DNA from: Simmondsia chinensis
Lineage: Eukaryota > Streptophyta > Magnoliopsida > Caryophyllales > Simmondsiaceae
Length of the DNA: 64,000 nt
Assembly: GCA_018398585.1 (NCBI GenBank)
Contig: JAGTTD010000001.1
Span: 30,393,438 to 30,457,437, forward strand
Direction of reading: 5' to 3'
The number at the start of each line of letters is the position of its first letter. The stretch's first letter is position 1. The translations under genes and the position numbers were made by a program. The notes beneath the pieces were generated by a model. It saw nothing but the letters and a program-made list of their open reading frames with translations, was not told the DNA's origin and ran no database searches. This document shows, piece after piece, positions 41,870-53,300 of the stretch.

Positions 41870-42539
41870 CTTCATGCCAATTATTTTATTCCATCCTCAC
41901 TTCACCAGTTATTGATCGTCTGGAATCGTGACAAATATGAAAATGTTATGGTAGATGATGAACCATTCGTCACTTTTTCCAACTTGGTTGATGCAAAATT
42001 CTAACAGGACGTTGTGGACCATTGATAGTTAAAAAGAAAAAAAAAATCCTGTTAAAGCCCAGCAAGAAGGTGTTTTGGCCATTCTCGAGAGCCGACTTTC
42101 TAAATTAGAAGTGGACAATGCAGAAATAAAGTCAAATGGCTCAAACATCTGGGGATGCATGAGAGCCCTCCAAGATGAGGGAGACCTGCAAGGTAGGCAT
42201 GACGCCTTATGGAGGGGAATGGATCCCTCCCACTGAAGGCACAAAGAACCATATCCTGACCCATTGTAAAGCTGGTGACTTGGCATGTTAAGGATAAGCT
42301 ATGAACTAAGCAGCCACCCACCTTGGAAAGTGGCTTTGAACTCCAAACATTTAAAAGAAAGTGCTGGCATTATCTAACTTTAGAGCAGCTCCTACAAAGA
42401 TGGACGATTTAAGAGCATAGGTCTAAGATCCTCTCCTTGAAGTCAGTATGGGCTAAAAGGAGAATCCTAGGCCTGCATATATGAGTGGTTTGCTTTCTGA
42501 AGAACAAAGAAAAAACTAAGTAAGCTTGCTCCTTGAGTT

Positions 42540-43230
42540 CAAGGACTATTTAACCCGGGAGCATCACTAGATAGAAGCCCTATAAAAGCCAATCAAGCTG
42601 AGCCTGAGACAAATCATCCAGGCTTAATGAAGAATGTCTCAAGAAATCATAAATTTGGTCAAGCTAGAAATTGAGAGACTCCTAAGAGCCAAACTTATTA
42701 GGATAACTAGGTATGTGGAATGGCTGGCTAACACGGTCCTAGAGATGAATACCCCATGCCAATTGCTGACATTCTTATTGATTTAGCTTCAAGATATGAG
42801 GAATTATGTCTTATGGATTGGTACTATAGGTATTACAAAGTCATGATAGCTTCAGAGAATACCCAAAAAGATTGTGTTTAGGTTCCCCAGATAATTAGGA
42901 ACCTTTTAATGGGTGGCCATGCCATTTGGGCTATAGAACGATGGTGCCACCTATCAACGAGCTATGAACATGATCTTCATGATCTCGTTGACAAGACCAT
43001 GAAAGTCAATATAGACGACATTATGGTAAAATCAAAAACCCAAGTGGAACACTTGGAAGATTTGAGATGAGTGTTCCTGCGAATCAGAAGCCATAATCTC
43101 AAGATGAACCCTTTAAATTATGCCTTTGAGTTATGAGCAGGGAACTTCTTAGGTTTCCTTGTACATAAAAGGGGGATCGAGATTGACATGAATAAGGAAA
43201 AATCCAAACTCGCCCTCAAGAATGAATGAA
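42540..43230 (+). pseudogene. Tat-like reverse transcriptase
   Basis: Fragments in order: 'NEYPMPIADILIDLASRYEE'-like block (about 42745-42800), 'LMDWYYRYYKVMIASENTQK', 'MKVNIDDIMVKSKTQVEHLE' (about 43000-43060) with the two catalytic aspartates kept but Y changed to N, and 'GNFLGFLVHKRGIEIDMNKE'. The part between protease and RT (41870-42540) gives no clear domain. Confidence 0.8.
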
Positions 43231-43239
43231 CCGCAATGT

Positions 43240-43800
43240 TTCTTTGGCATGTCAGTTTCCTAAGCGGTTTCATTTCATATGTTGCAAGAAAGACTCAAGT
43301 CTAAAAGGGACTTTAAATGGGAGGGGCAAAATCAAGCAGCCTTCAACGCCACTAAAGAATATTTATTCAGGCCACCTGTGTTGATTCTACCAAAGTAGGG
43401 GAAACCATTGAAAATTTATGTATATACCTTTGTCGAATCCGTAGGTTGTTTGCTTGTACAAGATAACGAGGAAGGATTTGAAAAAGCTACATTCTACCTA
43501 AGCCATTGTTTAAAAGATTGTGAAATAAAGTATACTTTGGTTGAAAAATTGTGTCTATCATTACATTATGCCTCTTAGAAATTGAGACACTACTTTCTCA
43601 CATTTATTATTTACGTAATTTCTCCACTAGATGTTCTCAAATATATGTTAGATAGGTCATGGATGAGAGGAGGGTTAAACAAGTGGAGTGTTGCTTTATT
43701 TCAGTTCGAATTGGTGCATGTGTCACATAAGTCATTAAAGGGTCAAGCATTGGAAGGCTTTTAGCCGACCATTCTAATATACAAATTGAATCAACCTGTA
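43240..43800 (+). pseudogene. Tat-like first RNase H
   Basis: Read across frames it gives 'FNATKEYLFRPPVLILPK'-like, 'PLKIYVYTFVESVGCLLVQD', 'EKATFYLSHCLKDCEIKYTL', then the open part 43582-43764 with 'LDVLKYMLDRSWMRGGLNKW' and 'SHKSLKGQALEGF', the standard end of the retroviral-type RNase H in this lineage. The catalytic aspartate after IYVYT is replaced. Confidence 0.75.
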
Positions 43801-43829
43801 AACGAGGGGAGATTTTGGTAATTAGAATA

Positions 43830-44215
43830 GCTCCTTAAGGACTTTACTTTGATGGATCAAAGAGTAAGTCCAGCATTGGAGTGGGATCATCACTGAATCA
43901 ACCTCTGGTGTTCTTTCCAAACTTGCAATCACTCTCGTGGGAAGATGTTTCAATAGTAGAGCTGAGTATGAGACATTGATCATTGGCCTTGAGACCCTCG
44001 TACAGATGGGAGTCCCCAGCTTAGTGATAGGAAGGGGTTCAAAGTTAGTAATTTATCAAGTGAAGGGGGAGTTTCATCATTTGGGTGATAACTCAAACAA
44101 GCATATATCGATTGTACAAGGGCTAGTGCCAAATAAAATGAGCTTAAGATTAAGTACGTGCCTCAAGATCAGAATAAGGCAGCCAATACCTTCAATCAGA
44201 CTTTAGGTACAAACT
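43830..44215 (+). pseudogene. Tat-like second (archaeal-type) RNase H
   Basis: 'LYFDGSKSKSSIGVG' near 43840-43885 and, in 43937-44206, 'NSRAEYETLIIGLETLVQMG' and 'LVIGRGSKLVIYQVKGEF', where D-S-Q-L-V is expected for GSKLV. The extra RNase H is the hallmark of Tat elements. Confidence 0.8.
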
Positions 44216-44219
44216 ACCT

Positions 44220-45495
44220 GGGATGTGGTGTGAGGAGTATGTGGTCAAAAAGATTTAAGGTTTTAGAGCATGACCTTGAAGTCATTGAGTCCTTTATTTA
44301 TGACAATAAGCTGGTTCCCAAGGTTCCCCTTGATTGCCTCGAGATACATCAAACCGTTGCTGAACAAAATGAGGAATGGAGGAAGCCCTTGGTGGGGTAC
44401 TCCAAGGATTACTGTAAGTTCCCAAATAGTCAGCATAATGAAAATGACAGCTCATAAGTATCACCTGGATATGAATCTGGGGAGTTATACGAAAAGATGT
44501 TAGTGGAGTGCTTCTCAAGGGCCTATACCTAGACGAAGCCATGTTACTCATGGCCGAGGCACGTGAAGGGATTTGTGGATCCTATTTCACTGGAAATAAG
44601 TTGCATTGGTTGGTTAGACAATATAGCCATTGTTGGACATCAATGATGAATGATTGCATCAGGTATGCTAAGGATTTAGGGCACGCCAGAGGCATGGACA
44701 TATCCCTAGGGTCCCTGCACCTTAAATGCATGAAATTGTTAAGGCATGGCCCTTCTAAGGGTGGGCAATGGATATTATTGGGAAAATTAATCCTCCTTCT
44801 TGTAAACAACCCTCTTCTATTGTTGTGCCCACAAATTATTTCACAAAATGGGTTGAGGCTTAGCCATGAGAGAATATTAATAAACTTCAGCATCTTTAAA
44901 ACTATTCCCATGGAATAAGCAAAAGGGTTCATTGGGTTTGAAGTTAACAAGTTCACTAAAAGAATTAATACTGAGATCCTAAACTGAACTCCATATTATG
45001 CCATAGAAAATGGCCCAGCAAATCAACTAACAGATTCTTAAGGACGACATTGATAAAATGATTGAAGATAAATGCAAAATGTGGCATGAGTTGCTACTTG
45101 ATGCTCTTTCGACCTATAGAACGTGAAAAATGAATGCTACAAGGGTAACTTCTTCCTATTTAACATATACCCATGATGTTTTGCTACCAATGGATGTAGC
45201 AATTCAATTTGTAAGCTTAGCTCATTAAGGAAAGTTTACTGAACTTGAGTATAAGCATGAGATGATGGATGAACTAACTAGCTTAGATCAAGATAGGCTT
45301 GATGCTCTTCACAAGCTAGAAAACCAAAGAAGAAGAGTAGCTAATGCTTATAATAAAAAGGTTGAAAAAAGGTCCTCTGACTTGGGGGACTTGGTTTGTA
45401 AAGTGGTATTACCCCTTGGCCAGGAAGACTGTATCCTCGGTAAATGGTTCCCAAATTGGGAAGGTCTACTAAGAATTATTGAAGTATTTTGAGGT
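44220..45495 (+). pseudogene. Tat-like integrase
   Basis: A zinc-domain block 'EAREGICGSYFTGNKLHWLV' and 'MMNDCIRYAKD' (44556-44680), core pieces 'GWAMDIIGKINPPS'-like in shifted frame near 44765 and a broken tail, then the C-terminal part 45262-45492 'DELTSLDQDRLDALHKLENQ' and 'RRRVANAYNKKVEKRSSDLG'. Broken by stops in every part. Confidence 0.78.
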
Positions 45496-46900
45496 AATGC
45501 GTACTTACTTTGAGATTTAAATGGAAGGATTCATTGATAAATTCAATTTAGCATATAACTATTCATATCATTTTGGCTCATTTTATAACCATTTTACATC
45601 AAAATTTTATCGCTACTACTCGCTTTTACTCTTTTTCTCTCCTATCATTATTTCTTTGCAAAAGCGCTCATTTTATGCGAAATATTGCTAGGATTTTTCA
45701 TAAAAATCAAAAAGTGAATGCAAGATACATCAAACAAAAGCAAAAAAAATGAGCAAAAAGACACATTTTACACAGTTTTCGCAAGCAATAACCAAATACA
45801 TGCACAATACCAAATGAATAAATCAAGTACAAGGATGGATTAAAAAATATATTGACATGTTCAAGTTGATGTTGAGGCTGAGGTTTGGCCGGAAAAAGCA
45901 GAAAAAAAATGAAGAAAAATAAGCAAGAATAACGAAATGCAGAGAATGAACAACAAGCTTGCACAATTCACTTCAACTTGCAAATTTGGGCGGCAAAATG
46001 GGAAAATCAAGCAAAATAACTTCTTCTAAACTTCATTAACATGTTCAAGTTGATGTTAAGGCTGATTTTGGGTGGCCAAAGCCGAAGAAAAATGAAGAAA
46101 TTAGCAGCAAGTTGCAAATTGCAGACTCTAGCCAACAGTGGCTTAAAGGAGGTGCAATGAGCTTTAAGCTTACTATATTTTTTATTTTAAGTAATCCCAA
46201 TTTTAAATACTATAAATATGGATTCTTAGGAGGTCTTTTATCATCAATTCATCCAAAAAAAACACAATACAAAGTAGGAATATGGGTAGAAATTCGTAGG
46301 GAAGAAGGACGAGGAAAGAAGAAGTTTGGTTTGTGATTTCTTATTTTATAGTTCTTTTCTATCATTTTCTTCTTTAATTTCATGAATTTTGTTTTAGTTT
46401 CGTATTACATTATTTTTACCACAAACTAATTTTGTTTTTCAAAGGCTACGATGTAGCTTAAGTTGTAATATCTGCTCTCTTCTAATTCAATGTATTCAAT
46501 GTTTTGTTATTGCATTGTTGAAGTGTTTATCATTGTTCTTCGTGAGTTTTGAATGCTTGATCACCATTTAAATCCTATAATGATTCATAACGAGTCCAAG
46601 AGGAGATTTATGATGATTGCTAAGGTGAGAGAGATTAATGCGATTTGTGTGGTCTTAAGTGAAAATCATGAATCTTCAAAACTCTTTTCATATTCAAATT
46701 CATGCAAGAGATTGATGAGTTAATATGTAAAAATCATGCTAAATGTTTCCTGAGAGAGAATATTTGGTAAATTAGGGTTTTTAACTATCAACATGTGATA
46801 ACGACTTGAATATCGATAATAGAAGTTTTTAAGTTTAGATTACCCAAGTTATCGGCTCAATTTCGATATCAGTGCCTTGACGATCTATGTAATGATCCTT
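45496..46900 (+). repeat. Putative LTR of the Tat-like element, with U3 direct repeats and a TATA box
   Basis: No second copy is present, so this is inferred from position and content. Two ~66-bp direct repeats (45851-45917 and 46035-46100) share 'ACATGTTCAAGTTGATGTT' and 'AATGAAGAAA'. A TATA-like box TACTATAAATATGG follows at 46208-46221 and a T-rich leader after it. The small ORFs here are chance readings. Confidence 0.5.
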
Positions 46901-47590
46901 CATATACATAACTAAATACAGTACCTTATATTTGAGGGACATGTTGGCACAAATCATCATGTATTTCATTAAATAAAACAAGGGAATACTCAGAGTTTAT
47001 AAAAAACATAAAATTATACATCTCAACGTGCAGTTCAACATCCCTTTACAACAATCCTAGAAGAGGGAAGTCCTAATTCATACAAGTCACTACTCTATAG
47101 CTGCCCCCCTTTTTTTTTTTTTTTTGCCTCTGTCATGAAAAAAAATTGTCAGCTTGGGTAGGATGATTATCAGCTGAGAATACTTTTTTCTTACAGAACT
47201 TGTTTTTCTTTGTAAGCTTCTGTTACACCCTACTCTAGCTCTAGGAACCTAGAGTTCTAATTGGAGTGTTGCTACCTAAGAACTAATAGTCTACTTTTGA
47301 GTTGGCCCAATTTTTGCTCCAAAAGCAAGAGTTGATATTCAGCAATCATGATTTCTTGGGATTTTTGATTTTTTTTAGTCGCCTTGGATGCTCAAAGATC
47401 TTCAAACAAGAGATGGGAGCCCTTAAGGCCTGCCGAATGGCTGAGGTCCTTGATGGTGGTCTGGCACTTCCCCTTCTACTTTAGAAGTGAAGGAGCCTGA
47501 GAGACCTTGATAAGGACCCCTTCAAACACCTCAAGCTCCTTTATAATAGAGGATGCCACCTTTAGGTTCGATAAATTGATTAATAGAGAT
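46901..47590. other. Unassigned sequence
   Basis: No domain recognised. It holds a T run (47108-47125) and a minus-strand coiled-coil-like reading around 47300-47350 that is too short to trust. It may be a retroelement edge between the Tat-like remnant and Copia-B. Confidence 0.4.
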
Positions 47591-49199
47591 TGCTCATTGT
47601 TTCAACTAATTGAAGTACGGTTTGAGAGAAAAGGTGTAATGAGAACTAAGAGAAATGTTCACTTAGTGTAAACATCTATCTCATGAATTAAGAACCTCTA
47701 GAAGGTAAAATAAAATATGAGCCAAAATAGTCTTATCTCTTTTATAATAGTACTAGACGTTTTGGTTTTAAAATGAATTGCCCGGGTACTTAGATACTTT
47801 TGTTATCTAGACTGCAAAGCCAACATGACAAGATATTCAATATCCTGCCACCTTTAGTTGTGACTTATGGTAATCCTCTAGTGTTCTGGTGAGTGGGCTT
47901 TCAGTAAGGGCACCAAGAGATAGTGGTTTAGGTTATTAATGTAGTTTTGGTTCTAAATAACTATCTTAATGTACCAGTTTCTTTGGAAATTTGATTTTTG
48001 TACACTATTTGTTTTGAAATAGTCTTACGATTACTTTTATGAAAAATAGCCTGATAGTTATGCAAATAAAATGTTTATTACAAATGGTACATTGGTAGGT
48101 AGTTGACTTATTTTAATCAAAATTATGTAAATGGCTGTTTATTTGTCTAATACAAGCTGGGCTGTGTAACCTTATAAAAGAAGAATTTCTAAAGACCATG
48201 TAGCTTTTAAGTGTTGCTTGATCTTATTATACATTAATTTTATGTTATTCAAATTCGCTTTGATTTGTTGTATGGGATCATTAAGTACTAAAATGATAAC
48301 CGGTATGCGAATCATGTTTGAAGTAATCGTGACTGAAAGCGCCTTTAAGAGTAAAGGAAGAAGAGAAACTAAGCCACTAGAACTTGTTCATAAAATATTT
48401 ATGGACTATAAAAAGTTCTAAGAGCAAAAGGAAATAGCATTTTATAAAATGTGAAGGAATAACTTCTCAACTAGTTGATATATGGCCATAACTATTAAGA
48501 CTGAAGTCTTGAATCATTTGAAAGGTTCAAATAATTAAAGACTAAAGCTGGGATCAGTTTGGAATTTCATCAAGTCACTTTGATTAGATCAAACTGATGA
48601 TTTCAAGAGAGTTCTTAATTTTTTTCCTTTCTGCAAGGAGTTGTAGAAAGGATCAATAACATGTTACTGAATATAGTAAGATTCACATGATGAATAACAT
48701 TTGCATATCAAAAGGTTTGTTATGTAAGAGGTTTTAGAAAGTGTTCTAAAAGATCAGTAGATAACTTGTGTTAGATAAATTGATAATATTAGATACTGTA
48801 TTTCAACAACATGATACAACATATATTGTAGATTATTTATTAGATACATCTTTAACAGGTTATTGTCACACTTAGAACATGAGACGTTTGGGGTAGTCGG
48901 AGGATGGTCAGGGTTACTTGACGGATTCATGTCTTCAGTCTTAACAGTTAAGCATGATGGTGAACAAGATCTTCTAGATTACAATGAGACTGTTAAGTAT
49001 AAAGATGCAGACCAATAGGTCAGGCTGATTAAATCTAAGTTAGACTAATTGTATAAAGAGTTCATGGGACATGAAGGTTGAGACCTTCTAGGCTAGATTG
49101 ATGACATTGGTTGTACTTTAAAGGAAGGAATCATCTTTGATGAGACCTTCAAACCACATAACATGCTTAAGTTCATAAGGATTCTCCAATCCATTGCAT

Positions 49200-49268
49200 C
49201 TTGTTTTGATGAGATACATGAATTGGAAGTCAATATGACATTTTTTGAATGGTCATCTTGCAAAGGTT
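49200..49268 (+). pseudogene. Copia-B reverse transcriptase, part 1
   Basis: It reads 'FLNGHLAKV' at the end, matching the 'AFLNGxLxExV' block of Copia RT, and stops at the retroposon insertion. The frame continues at 50080 as 'VMYMIQPDKFVAKSQ'. Confidence 0.7.
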
Positions 49269-50079
49269 CAAGGCCCCCCACTAGCAAGGGGTGGCCTTCC
49301 AAATAGAACCCCCTGTGTTAACTGGGGGTGTCCTACCCACACTAGGCCGCAAGGCCCAATACAGGTTCTGGACCAGCACTGTGGTGGCGCTGGCTGTGCT
49401 TCTAGTTATATCGAGCCCAGCAGGGGCTCGATTAACTCCTCCCAGCCTGGGCCAACCCCGGGTTGGTGATTGATTGGGCCTTTTGGATTTTTGATTGGAT
49501 GTTGATTCGTCTACGCCTATGGAGCATTTGAGTTGTGCTATGGTTCCAGTTGAAATTATTAACGCTCAAAATAACTTGGGCTTATGGAGCCTAATTTGTG
49601 TGGCATGAACATGGAAGCAGGTATTCCAAGTAACTGCGCTATGAGTTCAAGCGACCAGGACACGTCTTCTGACACTATGGATACTGCTACTACTGTTAGG
49701 CCTGAAGAGAATTCAGCTATTCAGCCTCAGATTGAATGTCGGATGACTAGAGTGGCTTCAAAGAAGCAGCCTCAAGTTAACAACAAGAAATCAAAGGGCA
49801 AGAAGAAATCCTGATTTTTTTTATTGGCTCGCTCGTTTAGGATTTACGATGATGTATTGATGTACTCATTGTTTTTCCTTTGTCTTCTCTTGTTAGGGGC
49901 TTGTACTTATGGGTTTCTTTGATGTTCCTTTGTATTTCTTCTTTGCTAGTTTTGCGCGTTCTTCTTTCTTTCTAATTGCTTTGTAGGCTTCAGCCGTGTC
50001 TTGGGTATGCCCGTCGTACTCCTGTATGATATCTCTCTGATAATACAATCACTGACTTATATTAAAAAAAAAAAAAACA
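49269..50079 (+). mobile_element. Poly(A) retroposon with a 14-bp target duplication (LINE-derived)
   Basis: The 14-bp sequence ATCTTGCAAAGGTT lies on both sides (49255-49268 and 50080-50093) and the insert ends in a run of A (50064-50077), the hallmark of LINE-driven insertion. The interior has a GC-rich 5' part, a short coding-like part and a T-rich 3' region ending 'AATACAATCACTGACTTATA', like plant LINE 3' ends. No RT is present. It could be a short LINE derivative carrying only an ORF1-like end, or a processed copy of a cellular RNA. Confidence 0.85.
49519..49814 (+). pseudogene. Coding-like segment of the retroposon, ORF1-like C-terminus
   Basis: A reading from ATG 49519 ('MEHLSCAMVPVEIINAQNNL') joins, after a frameshift near 49580, the open part 'MEPNLCGMNMEAGIPSNCAM' ending 'KKQPQVNNKKSKGKKKS' at 49814. 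The very basic C-terminus is common in RNA-binding ORF1 proteins of plant LINEs, but no CCHC motif is seen and I do not recognise the family. Confidence 0.4.
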
Positions 50080-50093
50080 ATCTTGCAAAGGTT

Positions 50094-50651
50094 ATGTATA
50101 TGATACAACCAGACAAGTTTGTTGCCAAGAGTCAGTAGCATATAGTATGCTAAGTGAAGAAGTCTATTTATAGACTTAGATATGCATCTTATTCATTAAA
50201 TAGTTGATTCAATGGCAGCTAATTAAGTCCTAGGGATTTGAATCAATGGTTACTGCACCATGAGTGTGCCAGTGATAGGACCAAAAAGTAGAGACATTAT
50301 ATATGTTGTATATAGATTAGATTCTACTCATTGTGAATGGTGTAGAATTGTAACAAGTTATTAAGATTTGATTGTCCAGTTACTTAAATTGTCCAGTTAC
50401 TTAAAATAAAATAAAAAAACCTAGATGAGCACAATATGTTCTTAGGGTCTAGCTTTAGAAAGATTCCAAGAAAGAATGTTCAGTTTATCCCGAGTTGTTT
50501 GTTTCAAAAGGGAGTTAAGATGTTTGACATCAAAAATCCATTTTTACCGTTCATTGTGGGAGTCATTAGATGGTCAAGAGTAAAGTAGTATTGTATCGCT
50601 TATTTCACTATGGAAGTCGGGCGCTTGACAGCTATGAAGTTGTTGAGTAGA
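50094..50651 (+). pseudogene. Copia-B reverse transcriptase, part 2 and downstream
   Basis: 'VMYMIQPDKFVAKSQ' then a stop, 'HIVC', and near 50305-50345 'LYID*ILLIVNGVEL', the catalytic box YVDDILLI with the second aspartate replaced by a stop. The rest, to 50651, gives only short fragments. Confidence 0.65.
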
Positions 50652-51010
50652 TGTCATGATCGGAGCTTAATTGACGAGTAATTTCTCTACCGGGTCAATT
50701 CAAATTAATAAGGCGAGAAAGTTAGTTAGATTAGTTCATGCCTGTATTGCCCTAAGTCAAGTTTGGCGGCTGGACTTGCTGTTAAGTCAGTTTAGGCAGT
50801 TGAAGTGTAGTCTAAATTCAATATTTTGCTCTTAATCTTGTATTAGTGTAAATAGGAAGATCTCTTGTAAAGATGGATTTATGAATGATAAAATTGATGA
50901 TTTCTCTCTCTCATCTCTAAATCTCTCTCTACTTCTCATCTCCTTCACTTCTCTTCTCATTTAAACTCTCCCAAACCTAGGTTATGAATCAAGATTAATC
51001 TTAATTCACA
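50652..51010 (+). repeat. Gypsy-3 5' LTR
   Basis: It runs TGTCATGATCGG to TTAATTCACA, with a TATA-like AGTGTAAATAGG near 50844 and a CT-rich end (50903-50960). Directly after, AACTAGTATCAAAG (51013-51026) is a mutated form of the TTGGTATCAGAGC primer site. Confidence 0.9.
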
Positions 51011-51152
51011 ATAACTAGTATCAAAGATTGAGATTTGCATTCGATCGGATTGACTTTGCTTCAATTGGATTGCATTTGCATCTATCAAGCCTTATCTGTT
51101 CATTTTTTCTTCAATTGTTCATAATTCTGGCTAGGCATAAGAAATCAGCACC

Positions 51153-52200
51153 CATGGCAAGAGGAGTGGCTATGAGGGCTAATGCAGCTACCAATGTTGC
51201 CAATGACAATGCTAGTTTTGCTGACATTGTGACTGGAATTGATTCAGGAAGTAATCAAGCTGATCGGATTGAGCAGATGGTGAATTTGATTCTGTCATTG
51301 ACACATGACATGGATCAGAAGTTTGAGGCATAATCACAGAGGATTGATACACAAACTCAATAGCTTGTAGGATTATAGTAGCAAGTACAAAGACCGATTC
51401 CACCTGTTGGAGAGAGTATTTTGCTTCCTACAAAGCCAGCAGGTTAGAGTAAGCCAACAAGCTAGACCATTGAATCCAAGTCCTCCACCAAGTCCTGTTG
51501 ACATTGGAGATAGCACATCAAGTGTGAGAAGCAATGGTTTCAGACAGCCTTCCATGGATTTAGAGCCTTTTGATGGCATAATGCCTCAATATTTGGTGAG
51601 GAAGTGTGAAAGATACTTTCATTACTACAAGATTGAGGAACATGAGATGGCAGAGTTGCCAGCTGTGTATTTGCATGGGGAATTAGAGGAGTGGTATTAT
51701 AGTTTGAGGCAAAGTAAACCTGCAATAACTTGGACTGAATTTGTTAATGAACTTTGTGATCGGTATGGGGAGTAAGATATAAGTGAGGTTGTGGACAACT
51801 TTAATAAGGTGACTTAAGTCTCATTTGTGAAGGATCTTATGATAAGATTTGGAGAGCTTCAAGCCAGGATGTTGTCCAAAAGCACTGGAGGCCTACTATG
51901 TTTCAAGTTTTATGAGCTAACTCAAGCCTAAAATCAAGAATATGGTTAAGGCATTTGATCATTCCACTCTGGCCCAAGCTTATTCGAAGGCAAGGAAGAT
52001 TGAGAGCTTAGTTTTAATTGCTCCTAGATCTCAGAGAGTTAGAAATACTCCAATTGGATCTTCTTCAGCAAGATTTTCACAGTCTAATAATAGATCTGTG
52101 AATTTTGATGAGAAGAAGCCTCAGAGGCTTTGTTTCAAATGCAACCAGCGTTATTTCTTTGGCCACAAGTGTGATCCAAAATATCTTATGTCGGCTTCGG
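51153..52200 (+). pseudogene. Gypsy-3 gag
   Basis: The likely start is 'MARGVAMRANAATNVANDNA' at about 51153. After three TAG codons where Q is expected (51361-51381), the gag core follows: 'DLEPFDGIMPQYLVRKCERY', 'AVYLHGELEEWYYSLRQSKP', 'WTEFVNELCDRYGE'. The zinc knuckle near 52125-52180 reads CFKCNQRYFFGHKC, complete in the chromovirus form. It would be a particle protein; it is homologous to Gypsy-1 gag. Confidence 0.85.
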
Positions 52201-52720
52201 GTATGGAGGCTATGGAATTGGAGGAAGAGAATGATGGATGTGATTTGGAGGAACAGATTGAGGAGACGGGTGATCAAACCGATGAAGATGAGGCTGAAAT
52301 TTCTGTTAAGGCTTTGATAGGGAGTGGTTCACATAATACCATATGAATCAAAAGAGAAGTTGGATAGAGGTACTTACTGATACAAATTGAAAGCTCAAGT
52401 ACACATAGTTTTCTAGATCCCAAAATAGTAAGATCAGTGGGGCAAGATTTAATCAAGACTAGCTCTTTGAATGTCACGGTGGCTGATGGTAATTCAATCT
52501 TGACACACACCATGTGTAAAAACTTCAACTAGAAGATGCAAGGTCACAATTTTGAATATGATTTTAGAGTATTGAGATTAGGAGGTTGTGACATGGTACA
52601 AGGAGTTGATTGGACGAAGACCATTAGCCCATTACTCTTTGACTTCACTCAACTTATAGTGTCATTTGGAAGAGGTGGACAGAAGGTCAAGCTTGAAGGT
52701 AATGTGGAGTAGGGTGAACT
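52201..52720 (+). pseudogene. Gypsy-3 aspartic protease, active site lost
   Basis: 'EISVKALIGSGSHNTI' then a stop and 'LIQIESSSTHSFLDPKIV'. The catalytic D-S-G of the family reads E-S-S, so it is inactive. The following 'VLRLGGCDMVQGVDWTKTIS' block links to RT as in Gypsy-1. Confidence 0.82.
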
Positions 52721-52829
52721 TCAAATGATGAGGGTAAACGGTTACAGAGTGTGCTCAAGAAAGGGAGTTATCAATAGGTTGGACAACTCTACTCTATCAC
52801 GGCTACTTCTGAACTTCATCAAGTTGGTT

Positions 52830-53300
52830 CTAGCACTGCTTTAGATTCATTACTACAGAAGTATGGTGACATATTTGAGCAACCAGACTCTCTGCCACCT
52901 ACAATGGAGCTTGATCATGCCATTCCCTTGAAGAAAGGCTCCAATCCATTGAATCTTCGCGCTCCAAATAATGCCTCCATTTTGGATTTCTATGAAATGG
53001 CAGTTTTGGAGAGTATATGGTTCCAAGTATTTCAGCAAGAAGTACATGGAAATTTTGTTAGTAGTGTAGAAATGAAGGCATTAATTGGGGGGTCATCATT
53101 TCATAATCAAAATGGATCACCAAAGTCTCAAACATTTATTAGAACAAAGGATTTCTACGAGAATTCAAAGGAAGAGATTGATGAAAATGTTGGGTTTAGA
53201 CTATACTACTGAATACAGAAAGGGAATTGACAACTAAGTTGTTGATGCTCTCTTAAGGAGACGAGATGTTACTTTTGTGGAAAAAGAGGTTTCGGATGCT
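52830..53300 (+). pseudogene. Gypsy-3 RT remnant with internal deletion
   Basis: The RT lead-in 'ELDHAIPLKKGSNPLNLRA' (52909-52965) jumps into about 200 bases that match no pol domain and then resumes at 'GLDYTTEYRKGID' (53190-53235), the end of RNase H. So nearly the whole RT palm and RNase H are missing, about 1.1 kb compared with Gypsy-1. Confidence 0.8.

Larger units (their letters stand above)
39409..46900 (+). mobile_element. Tat-like Ty3/Gypsy remnant
   Basis: On the plus strand: gag, zinc-binding region, protease, RT, a first RNase H, a second (archaeal-type) RNase H, integrase, then a putative LTR. The double RNase H is typical of the Tat lineage (Tat/Ogre/Retand). The 5' LTR and primer site are missing, and the left edge abuts Copia-D. 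All domains are broken by stops. The right limit is approximate. Confidence 0.75.
47591..50651 (+). mobile_element. Copia-B: second copy of the Copia-A family
   Basis: It aligns with about 960-2640: 'CACTTAGTGTAAACATCTAT' with 'CACTTAGTGTAACCATCTAT', 'GACAAGTTTGTTGCCAAGA' in both, and 'GGGAGTCATTAGATGGT' with 'AGGAGTCATTAGATGGT'. It is interrupted by a poly(A) retroposon (49269-50079) and cut at 50651 by Gypsy-3 before its polypurine tract. Confidence 0.75.

Noticed and set aside
49245..49473. Two ORFs across the left edge of the first retroposon
   Set aside because: They join Copia RT sequence with retroposon sequence and so are chance fusions at the insertion point.
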